Shown here: piece by piece, positions 22,601 through 34,600 of the stretch
Position numbering within the stretch: position 1 is the stretch's first letter
How the letters are laid out: every line of letters begins with the position of its first letter
Assembly (NCBI GenBank): GCA_029204225.1
Contig: CM055100.1
Span: 50,630,606-50,694,605, forward strand
Reading direction: 5' to 3'
DNA from: Diphasiastrum complanatum
Lineage: Eukaryota; Streptophyta; Lycopodiopsida; Lycopodiales; Lycopodiaceae
Length of the DNA: 64,000 nt
Made by a program: the position numbers and the translations under genes
The notes under the pieces: generated by a model
Databases searched by the model: none
What the model saw: only the letters and a program-made list of their open reading frames with translations
Told to the model about the DNA's origin: nothing

Positions 22601-25600
22601 ATTGATTTGCCATTTCTGTCTAACATGCCCTGATTTAGAATGAACATGTTGACTACAAGGTTGGTACCTATCGATGTCCAGGCTGAAAAAATAGTGTCTT
22701 ATACTTGAAGCTTGTAGTTTTCATCCAAAACAAGTAAGAGTTAGTCTTCATGGAGGATATTACAAGGACAGCAATGTGAAAAATTCCACTCCTAGCAACA
22801 GTTACATGGTCGAAGTTGAGTGTAAAGAACAACCTATCTACAAAAGACTCTATTCTTTGAAATAGAGAATGAAAGAATTATATTCTTTCAGGGTAGCCCC
22901 TCCATTTAGAGCCAGTTGTTTTATTTTTTTGGGGCCTAAATTTAGTCGGTACAAGATTTGAACCTTTGGCCCAATGTCTAGCTTGTGAATCATAGAATCC
23001 TTCAATAGAGGAGCTTGTAAAGGAATCACCCATATCCCCATCTTTGGCATTACTAATGAAAAATGGCATGCATACATTTGAAGTTTAAACATTTGCTTCT
23101 TGTGATAGGGTGCCAGAATGATTTAAGCAAAGATTATTGTGCTCCAAACGGGCGGGGAGTCATTGTTCGAGGTTCACTAACTCGGGCACCATGCGAACTG
23201 AACATGCGTCAAGGTGTGATTCTCAAATTCAGTGGCCCTATCCCAATGCTGCCAAAGCAAAAGCTCTCCGTACTTCTCACGACGCTCCAAGAGGGCTGGT
23301 TATTGGTAGCTTGGACTTGCGTCATGGAGCACTCACGTAAACTTCTGGTGGCTCTGCCGCCACGTTAGGAACGAGTCCTAAGCATGACAAGGCTAGTGTT
23401 GTACACGACCGGTGCATAGGCTTAACGTGGGGTAGGGGTCCCCCTCACGAGCTGCTCCTACTCAGCTCTAAGCTAACATCGGACCACCCATTGTGCGATG
23501 GCCCCCGATGTCAGTCACGCCGTTCGGGTTGCACCAAGACGGCAAAGATGCAGAGCAAGGTCACCCTTGCCCGCGCACAATCCCGTCCCAATATAAGTAT
23601 CCATAAGTCCATACACCATTAACACTGATGCATAGCGCCATGGGATTTCAGTTTATGTCGTCTCGATTGAATGTCAAGCACCTCATTGTAAGAAGGCCCG
23701 ACCGCACCCGAGACATAATAATACCATATGTTGGATCTTTGATTCTATCCATAAAAAACCCGATAACACTAACTAAAAATGATACCGACTACCTCATTGG
23801 GTGAAAATCCTGTTACAATAGCTAAAAATGATACCAGATACTTCATTACATAAAAGGACGTTCAGATTCTTGCTTGCATTAAATAACATGACAACACAGC
23901 TAATCCAGGACGATGAAGTGTTCCATAGACATTGACAACTATGATAGAGTTCAAGCTAGCGATTATACAAAACATATATACTGCACAAAACTTAGTTAAT
24001 TGACAGCCAAGTACAAATTTTGTGATTGGATCAACATGCTTTGTATTTACAGTCTAGTGACTAGCAAGCAAAGAACCTCTTTTTCATAGTTCCACTACAA
24101 ATTCAAGCATCTTACCTTCAAAGCAAATAATCGTCCCGTCCATTTATGATGAACAAGCTGAACAGTCCCACTACTTCCTTTTCCTATCACCTTAATGGTC
24201 TCCAGTTCCTCAAGTGATATTTGTCCATCACTGAGCTGCAATAAAACACCTTATTAAGTTACATGTCATCAAAACCATTTCGAGTTGCACCATATAAAAA
24301 GTCATGTGTTGGCTTAGCAGAAAAATTTTCGGATAAAACACGGAGAAATAGCAGCAGCTTTTTTGCTAAAATTACTCATGACAATTTAGACCAGAATACA
24401 CGAGAATACATGCATGTTCCTCAAGGATGTCTTTTCCAATGCATGTAGCAAAAACAGGTTCCAGGCTAGATCTACGCAAGCACTCCCTTCCATACTTGCA
24501 TGTACTCCTAGCTTAGATTTATAAGATAGTCTTCATGCAAAAGAATTTAGATTCTTATGGCCTCGTATGGGCTGCAGATTAAAGCTTCGATCTTTTGCAA
24601 GGAACTGTCTCCGATCTGGATTTTCGAGCTTCTACAAGCTTTTAGACAATAATTCTCAATCTTGGATTTTCCTCCGTCGAAATTTCAGTGAAAAACCCTA
24701 TGTGCCGTTCCGGAGAATTGTCAGATTGCCGGATTCATGTACCCAACTTTGTCGCAAGCAGAATAAACATATTGAGACTTTAAAATTCATGTCCCAGAAT
24801 TCATCTGAGTAAAGCACATTGGTTGGTTGGATTCCTGTCCCAGAATTATCACCGGCCAACTTTCTTGACCCAGTATTTTTTAAATTCATGTCCCGAGCCT
24901 CCTGGTATAATCTGAGAAGCTCAGGGTAGTCCCGAAGAGACTTTTTCAGAGGCCATGTAGGATCAATGTATGGATAGTCTTTAAACTTTAAAAGATATTG
25001 TAAATGGTTATATTCACTATCTATAATTCTGTGGAACAGGACTATCTCAGGCTCTGCTGTTTCTGACTTTCTTCAACACTTGGCAGGTCTCACCTGAGTT
25101 CCTAAGCCCAATAAAGCTCACCAAAATTGCTCATGAATTTGCTAAGTCCTTCTGAGACAATAGACTTGGGTAACCCATGTAATGAAAGCATGTAGCAAAT
25201 GAATATTTTGGAGCTTTAAAAATGCCTGCGTGCTGAAACAAGCAGTAAACATCCAGATTCCAGCCGATCGTGCAATGTCTCAGTGTGTTCGCTTAGGTAA
25301 GCTACGAATGAAATCTATAGCAATGTCTTCCCAAGGCCACTAAGATGTGTGTGATGGTTTTAACAATCTCTTTAGCTTAACAGTCGACTTTTTGACAGAT
25401 ATAAAAAGTAGCTAGGAAGTTTAGGATGCTTTTCCTTAACTTTGTCGAATAAAACAGCTGTCAATTTCTTCATAAGTATAAGCACTTCCCTTTTATCCAG
25501 AATATGGTGCAATATGTAGCTCTTCTAAAAATTGCTTTCACCAAGCAAGGAGAATAAAAAGTGTCGAGTGTGAAAATATTCGTGACTTTGGCTTTATAGA

Positions 25601-28600
25601 AAAGCATCTGCTACAATACTTTCTTTCCTAAGAGGATAGAAAATTTCATCATTTGAGGTTCCTACAATTTAATAGAGGTTGGTTCAAAAAGTAAGTTGGG
25701 CTTTGATTGATGTTGATGTATTTACCTAAGAGACAATGTCTTCATACATTTATTGCATGAAGTTCATGAATTGCAGCAAATATTTCCTTCTCGTAAATCA
25801 ACATGGTTTTTCACTAGGCTCCAGCCAACGAGTCTCACGTGCCACTGGATGACCCACATGCAATATAGCACTGCTCCAGTTCCCTGTCCAGAAGCGACAG
25901 TAGTGATCACAAAGAGATTTTTGTGTAAGTCACAAGTGATTGACAGCAGTTCAGTTCCAACTGGTTGCTTAAGCATCCAAAAGGCATCTTAAACCTGCAT
26001 GTTCCATTGAGATTGTGCACCTTCATTGGTCAAACCATGCATGGGAGTTGCCATTTTGAAAAACTGGAAAATGATTCGCTTATAATTAGAGCAAAGTCCA
26101 AGAAAAGATCGACACGCATCATGCACATCCTTAGACACTGGCAAATCTATTCTTGCTTGTACTTTCCAAAAATCCATTTAAATGTGATTTCCAAATACAA
26201 TATGTCCCACGGAATGAATTTTGTTACAAAGACTTCATTCCTTTCAACATTTATACATAGTGCATGTTCCTGCACCTTATGTCCTTTGCTGCTAGCATTG
26301 AAGGCTATGATATCTATCATCGAAAAACAATTTCACAACGGATGTGAACTTTTTAGAATACATTTTGTCATTCTCACAAAAGTAGCTAGAGCAGGAGTGA
26401 AACCAAAGGGATCAACTAAATACTTGTGATGTCCAAAGAATGATCAAAATGCTGTTTCCTAGATGTTTTTGAGTAAGATTCCTACTTGCTGATATCCACT
26501 TTTGAGGTCCATGCAAATAATTATTCTCACCCCATGCCCAAAATCCAAAATATACTGTAGGGAATCTATCTTTTGTAATCATCTTACTTACAGCTCTATA
26601 ATCTATAGACATACAAAAAGTTCCATATTTCTTTTGTGCGGTGAGTGCAGATGATGCTAAAGAAGAATTTCTAGGGCTATTTAGTCCCCAACTCCCTTTT
26701 CTAGAGGTTCCTATATTTGCCTAGCAATTTCTTGTTGTTGTGCTCAACTATTTCTGCAGGGCGACCTACATGATGAAATACCTCCAGGTATAAGATAGAC
26801 TTCAAGGTATTCAGGCGAAACAATCAGCAAAGTGCTGAAGAAAGTAAATCAATTTGTTTAGTTCGATCATTCCATCAATGATCATATACACTAGCAGACT
26901 CCTTGATGTAGATCAAAGAACAAAAAATAGTATCTCCAATGACTAGAGCCATTTGAATAAAACTCAGAAATGAAAATACATCACCTGAAGTACCAGCAAC
27001 AATACTATAATATTGCCCTTCATAAGAATAAATTTACTCTATTTGAACCATACTCAATCACAAGTGAAGTATGCTGCCATTGTATCTGAAGAATTACATA
27101 CGATTTTCCTCCCCCATCCATTATTGATCCCACCAGTAATTCCATGTCATCTTCATACCCTTGGTTTCTTATCCTTACTGTTCCAATAACTTGCCCAGAA
27201 TCCTCTCTGGGATTTCATATGTATGCTTTTTCCAATAGCACGAAGTGCAAGTTCTATTAAGAAAAAATCATGCGTAGCTCATCAAAAAGAAAAAAGTGGA
27301 ACACACTCGTTGGCCTTTAAGGGATTGGAAAGTCAATTCAGCAGTTTCTTTAGTACTAGCATAAAGATTTGGATTACCTTGCTTCCCTTTATCTTGTGCT
27401 GGTAGTACACAAATAAGTCATAATAGTTTCACCTCCAATCATAGTTGCAAACAATGCGCTTGCAGGATCATACAAACTGTTTTTTTTTAACAAATTTGAA
27501 AACACACACTAGGCTCTTCTTTGGTTGGGCCCAACTTTTTGAGAAAATGTTGCTTTGAGACCTGCCCATCAGGACCTTCCCTGTCCCATTGAACATTTGC
27601 CCCCCTTGCGTGCTTTCCTGTCTTCCTCTCGAGCTCTCCATCGCTAGAACTCGCCCTCCTCAACCCCGCCTTGATGATTTTTGACGATTTGAGCATTGAT
27701 GAATCAAAATTGACTTTTTAGTCTTCACCATCTAGATTTCATTGAATCCTAATCTTTGTGCTATGTGTAAGTAGGCAATGGACAATTCAATTCTCAAGTG
27801 CCATGATGGTGTGTTTTATGACGTTTGAATCATATTTTTTTCAGAATAGTAGAGCTTATAATTTGTGCATTGCGACATATCCCAACTCTCAACTTCTCAT
27901 CATCAATAAATAGCATTGTAAATTTGTCTTTTATTGTCATCTGATCCATGCTCTGTAATCACACACATACAAAAAGTTCCATGTATCTTTTGCATAAGGA
28001 GTACAAATGAGGTCAAAGGAGAATTTCTAAGACTAATGAGTCCCTTTTCCTAAAGGTTCCTAAATCTGTCCACAATTTCCTCTTGTTGTGCTCAGCTATT
28101 TCTGTATGGTGGCCTACAAGATGGAATACTTCCAGGTCTGAGATGCATTATAAGGTGTTCGGGCCTTTTTGGTGGTAGCTTAGAAAGAAGTTCCTAAGCG
28201 AAACAAATAGCCAGTTGTTGAAGAAAACGAATGGATCTTTTGGTTCAATTGTTCCATCACATACGCTAGAAGATTCTTAGTTGTAGATTAAAGAACAATA
28301 AAAAGTATCTCTTATGACTTGAGCCATTTGAATATGGCTGACGAGAGGAATTACATCACCTCAAGTACCAGTAACATTACAATTATGTTTCCCTTTATAA
28401 GAAGAAAGTAAGTCTTTCTTAACCATAATCAATCAAAAATAGAGCCGATGCCTCCACTATCCCCCCCCCCAAATATTGACTCCACCAATAATTCCATCTC
28501 ATCTTCATACCCTTAGATTCTTATCCATGCTTTTCCAATATTAGTCAAGATTTTATGAAATGTTTCCCAAAAGACACTATGAGCTTCCATACCCAAATGT

Positions 28601-31600
28601 TGAATGCCTTTTCCATTATGACTGATTTCTATGCAAGTCTTATTTGACAAAAGAATCATGTGTAGTACAGTTACAAGCTAAGATTCACTAGCTATGCTAG
28701 AAAGCAGGACTTAAGCTAGAAAGCAGGAAGAGAATGCTTAAGGAGGCTAAAGAGGAGCAATCATCATAAACTGAATAAAGGAATACAATGCTGCCCTACT
28801 TATACCCTCTCCCTGAATCAAATGGATGATTCAAAAAAAAGGGAGGGAAAAGGATTTGGAGGGAACTTACTATCCCGATCAGATAGGATAGTACGTGGCA
28901 TACCATGCAGGCGAAAAATATCTGATAGAAAAAGACGTGCGCACTGCTCAGCTGTAATAGTACTGCGGACCGGTATAAAGTGTGCCTGTTTCGAGAACCG
29001 ATCTACCACCACCATACAAGAGTCATGACCACGACGGGTATGAGGAAGACCAAGGATAAAGTCCATAGAAATATATGTCCACTGGCGATGAGGAATGGGC
29101 CAACTTTGGAGCAAACCAGCGGACTTAGCACGGGAGTATTTATTACGGGCACAAAAAGGACAATCACGAAGAAGATGGGCTAGCTCGGACTTCATGGATG
29201 GCCAATAGAAATTGTCTTTAAGATGTGCATAAGACTTTGAAAACCAAAATGGCCACCAATAGGGGAAGCATGAGCATCAGACAACAACTGAGGATGAATG
29301 GAAAGAGAACTGGGAATACATAAAGCACCATAGTGGTATAAACGATCATCAACAATAGTATAAACCTGGAACTTCTGAGAGGACGAAAGGGGACGAGTAT
29401 GATAAACATCAGAAAAGTCAGAACAAGACAAATATGCGGCCGGTAAATCATCAAACCAAGAAGGAACTGAAGCAACAATACTATGTAACAATGCAGGAAG
29501 ACGAGATAAAGCATCAGCGGCCGTGTTTGCCTTGCCTGGACGATACAAAATATCAAAATGAAAAGACTGTAAAAATTGTAACCAACGATATTGACTATCA
29601 CTAAGATCATGCTGAGAAAAAAGATAACAGAGAGACTGATGATCAGTAATAATATCAAAGGGAACACGATACAAATAATGACGCCATTTCTTAAAAGCAT
29701 GGATGACAGCAAGTAGCTCTTTTTCATGTACAGAGTAACGTTGCTCATAAGAGCGCAAACGACGAGACTCATAAGCAATAACACACTCGGACTGACGGAG
29801 AAGAGAGCCTAAACCAATAGCACTAGCATCAGTCTCAACAATAAAACGCTGATCAAACTGGGGAAGACACATAACAGTAGCAGAAACAATGGCATGACGT
29901 AAAGCATCAAAAGCAGTTTGACACTCAGAAGTCCAAACAAAGGCATGAGACTTCTTTAGTAACGAATGAAGCGGAGCAGCCACAGTGGCAAAATACTTAA
30001 CAGGACGACGAAGATGGGTTGTCATACCTAAAAACGTACGAACAGAATGAACATCGGTTGGGACAGGCCAATTCTCAATAGCCTGAACTTTTCGAGGATC
30101 AAGACGAATACGTCCACCACAAATAAGAAAACCCAAAAATTCGATTTCAGCCATGGCAAAAGAACATTTGGACAATTTGGCAAACAGTTGATGCTTAATA
30201 AGTAGTTCAAACACAGAAGATATTTACATGACCAGACAAAGAAGTACTAAAAACAAGAATGTCATCAAAATAAACTAAGACACAAACACCTAAAAGAGGA
30301 CATAAAATATTATTCATAGCATTCTGAAATGTCGGTGGACCATTCTGAACACCAAATGGAAGAACACGCAATTCATACAACCCCAAATGAGTACGAAATG
30401 CAATCTTATGCTCATCAGAAGGACGCATCCTAATTTGGTAGTATCCAGAACGTAGGTCAATTTTGGAAAAGATGGAAGAAGTGCCAAGTTGATCAAAAAG
30501 GTCATCCATGTGAGGTATAGGATACTGATTACGGATAGTCAGCTTGTTTAAAGCACAATAGCCAATGCAAAGGCATTTGGTTCCATCTTTTTTGGCAACA
30601 AGGAGGACAGGAGCACCAAAAGGACTATGGCTAGGAACAATGAGGCCCTGACGTAAAAGGAAAGCAATTTGGAGCTGGACCTCATCACGTTCATCTTTAG
30701 ACATACGATATGGAGCACGAGAGGGTGGGGTAGCACCAGGAATAAGATCAATATGGTGGGTGACATCTCGTAATGGTGGCAGAGACGTAGGTTCTGAAAA
30801 GACCACAGAATACCGATGCAATAAGTCAGAAATCACCTGAGGAAGAAGACCCATGGATGGAGCAGGAGGGGCAGCAACTGATGTACTCTGAATGATAAAA
30901 AGAGCTGCACCCTGAGCCTTTGGCAGGCTACGCATAAACTGCTTCCCGGTAACCAACTGATAGTCACCCTTGGAATCAATACCAGAAAGTAAATGATGTT
31001 GACCAACATGTGTAAAAGACAATGTTTGCTGAGAAAGATCCACAGCAACAGTACCAAGGGATGAAAACCAATCTGCACCAAGAATAATGTCATAGCGCTC
31101 CAGAGGAATAATATACAAATCTGCCTGTCCAGAGAAGTCACCAATGCTATAGTCCAAGCCCTGAAACATCTGAGAGCTGATAAAAGTATGTGAGCTAGCA
31201 ACCTCGACACTGAGAGACTGTGTAGCAGAAATAGGTGTAGCACGAATCCTGGTGAAAATGTAACTGCTAATAAATGAGTGTGTACTACCCGTATCCACCA
31301 AAGCAATATACTCTCGTCCCAAAATGCAAACACGTAACCGAATAGAACGAGGACCAGGACGCCCAGCCCAAGTAGCATAAGCAAGCTGCGCATGGCAAGC
31401 GGTAGAAGCAAGATCATCAGGAGGCGGTCAGCTGACTCATCAACAGAATGTGGGTCAGGAGTATCAAGAATCTGGATATAAACATCAGAATCATCAGGAG
31501 TAAGAGCCTCATGGTAAAAAATAGCGGTAGGAGGACCAGGAAACTGTCGGCAATCACGGGCGAGATGATCTGGACTCTTACAGCGATAACAGATGCGCTT

Positions 31601-34600
31601 CTGCTGAATCTCAGCGAACTCTGCGACTGAATAACGGCGAACAAAGGCAGGGCGAGGTGTAGAAGGGCGAGGGGGGATGGTAGTAGAAGAAGCCAAAGTA
31701 GGAGAAGCAGTGGAAAGAGGGCGAGAAAAACGAGAAGAAGTGGACAACTCAGGATACTTATGCTGCAGGGTAGTAGCCAGGGAGATAGCATCTGAGAGAG
31801 TAGGAGGCCGAAAAGAGGAAACATCATATCATAAGGAGCCTCTAAGACCAGCAATAAAATGTGAAATAAGCTCTGTAGGATGAAGATCAGTAAAAAGGTA
31901 AGAAAGCTCAGTAAATTGATCAATATAAGCAGTCAAATGACTAGTATGGCGAAGGCTACGAAACAGATCACGTTGGCGAACCAACCACTGTGGGTCAATC
32001 ATAGCCATACAAAGATCATGCCGAAAAGTAGGCCATATATGTAATCCCTCACGAGTAGGCTCAGAACGATAGACACGCCACCAAGTCTGAGCTCGACCAT
32101 CTAAATGTAACGCAGTCAACTGCACTTTCTGGGTTTCAGTCTTGGGATACATAAGAAAATAGGTTTCTAACTTAGAGAACCAATTTTCCAAGATATTCCC
32201 ATCGGATGAACCAGAATAAGTAATAAGCTGGATGCGATCACGAAAATCACGAGCAAAATGAGGCTCAGGATTACCTGAAAAAGTAGAAGAAGGAAATCCT
32301 GGTGGTGCAAAGGGAAATCCAGGTGGTGGTACAGAAGACCTGAAAGGAGACCCATAAGAACTAGCACTATATGAAGGGAGACCAAACGTACTACCAAAAG
32401 CACCTCCTGAAGATGGAGATGGAGCAGGAGCAGGCGTACTCAAAATAGGAAATAAAGGTGCTTTACCAGGACGATGAAGAATGTCTGGGGGGGTGGTATC
32501 CCCTCGTAGTAGGATAGTCTCAAGGCTAGAAAGAATACGATCAATACGACTCTCAAGATGATCCATGCAGGAATCAATATGTGTAAAACAATCATCTAAA
32601 GAGCTCTGCGGAGGGTCTTTTGATGAAGAAGTCGCCATAGGGACTAAGGAAGAGACAAAAACCTGAGGGAGAGGACGTTTGTCGTCACCCCAACTTAGTC
32701 TAACTTCCGAAATCACCAAAACTGGCACGTAAACAGTCAATCAAGATGGATAATAATCAAAAAATGAGGGGCTGAGAAAGTAGAAGGTTTCTAACAAAAT
32801 GGAAAAATGGAAAGAGGAGGATGTGAGGCAACAAAAATGAACAGGAATAGGGGGCTGGAAAGAGCAGTATATGAGCAGAAAAGACAGCAAGTAGGTGCAG
32901 ACAGGAAGTGCAAAAAGGGCGCAAGCAATACCTAGGTGGGTGCTGATCCGTCGTTCACTCGGTAGTGCCAACAAAGAGAGGTAAAAGCTGAAGATAATAG
33001 GGCACTGGGCAGCAACTACCAAGATCCACAATATGCTGAAGAATAGGCTAAAAAAAGGTGCTGAAGTAAGGTGCCGAACAGCCTCCAATCAATAGCCGAA
33101 ACGGACAGCAAGTCGGTGAAAAGAACCGCTGAAAATGAGACGGTAGTAGGGCGCTGGACAATAGCTACCATATCTGCAAAAACAATGAAAATTTGCCGAA
33201 AAAATCGACGAAAGTGATGGGTTACCGCTAAAAATGAGATGGTAGTAGGGCGCTGGACAGCCTCCAATCAATATCAAAAATGGACAGCAAATCGGTGACG
33301 AAAAGTCTCGAAAATGATGAGGTAGTAGGGCGCTGGGCAATAGCTACCAAATCTACCAAAAACAATGAAAATCTGCCGAAAAAACGACGAAAGTGATGGG
33401 TTAGCAGGGAGCTGGACAGTCTCCACCAAAACTGCAAAAAATGATGAAGAAATTGTCGAAAGTGATGGCAGTAGGGCGCTGGACAGCCACCACCAATCTG
33501 CAAAAATGACGGAGAAAAATCGATGAAAGTGATGGGTGGTAGGGCGCTGGACAGCCTCCACCAATCTGCAAGAAAGTTGACGGAGAAAAATCGATGAAAG
33601 TCATGGGTGGTAGGGCGCTGGACAGCCTCCACCAATCTGCAGGAAAGTGCTCTGATACCAAGTTACAAGCTAAGATTCACTAACTATGCTAGAAAGCAGG
33701 ACTTAAGCTAGAAAGCAGGAAGAGAATGCTTAAGGAGGCTAAAGAGAAGCAATCCTCATAAACTAAATAAAGGAATACAATGCTGCCCTACTTATACCCT
33801 CTCCCTGAATCAAATGGATGATTCAAAAAAAAGGGAGGGAAAAGGATTTGGAGGGAGAATAGTGCGCCCTCCCAATAGGAGGACCCCCACTCCAAATCAA
33901 TGTGACCAAGTCCTAAAAATATAACCAAATAGGGCCCTTAGGCCTGCTTATGCATAATAACAATAAAAGAATGGACGCGGCGAATGTAATGAGCCAAGTC
34001 CATAACTAGTACCATCCTCAAAGAGAAACAAAGTGGATGATGCACACACACTTGTCGGAGTATTGGTGTTGCACTTGGATGATGGTGGTTTATTGGAAAC
34101 CATCAAGGATAATAAGGAATACGCATGTCGAGATCCCACAGTTTCTTTGATACTAGCATAAGGTTTTAGATCTCCTTGCTTACAATATGCAAATATTTGA
34201 GGATTGGTTCACCTCCAATCATGGTTGCAAAACATTGTGTTTGTAGGCTCCTAAAATATACTTTCAAAGGCTCATTTATGTTAAGCTTCTCACTTTGGGA
34301 TGGCAAGGCACTTCCAATGGGGACCTTTCCCATTGCACATTGGCCATTCTTTGCTATCGCCCAAAACTACTTGCTTCCCTCATCACCTTTTTACCCATTG
34401 CACTTCTTGCAATCGTGTTGTTTCTTCCTCCCAAGCTCTCTATCACTAGGACTCACCCTCAATGTCACCCTAATGACTTTTTATAATTTGAGCAAGAATG
34501 ATTTGACATTGACTCTTTAGTCGTCATTATCTACATATCACTGAACCTAACTTTTGATACTATAGGCATTGGTGTTACACCCTGGTATTATTTCCTAATT

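Larger units (their letters stand above)
4207..24115 (-). other. MKK intron 3 (19909 bp), filled with transposons
   Basis: A GT-AG intron joining exon 3 (FALK) to exon 4 (NIQINIEE). It contains at least six transposon-derived blocks, described separately. In 4207-5060 I see no recognisable feature. 22627-24115 holds no coding match, apart from a GC-rich stretch at 23120-23600 that I could not assign. Confidence 0.85.
28671..34140 (-). mobile_element. G2: Ty3/gypsy element inserted in the gypsy remnant, 3' deleted
   Basis: Minus orientation. The right LTR (33661-34140) is followed inward by the primer site 33649-33660, a repetitive leader, gag, protease, RT, RNase H and a truncated integrase. 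The left LTR piece (28671-28864) is nearly identical to the first about 200 bp of the right LTR. It joins directly to the middle of the integrase gene, so integrase C-terminus, polypurine tract and part of the LTR are lost. The right outer LTR end is TGTGGGATC (34140). Confidence 0.78.

Noticed and set aside
32741-33088. Minus-strand 115-codon hydrophobic frame, like a membrane protein
   Set aside because: Lies in the untranslated leader of G2 between repeats and gag, and has no start context or homology.
33016-33661. Four overlapping minus-strand frames of 83-135 codons with similar sequences
   Set aside because: They are the same tandem repeat in the G2 leader read repeatedly, not a gene family.
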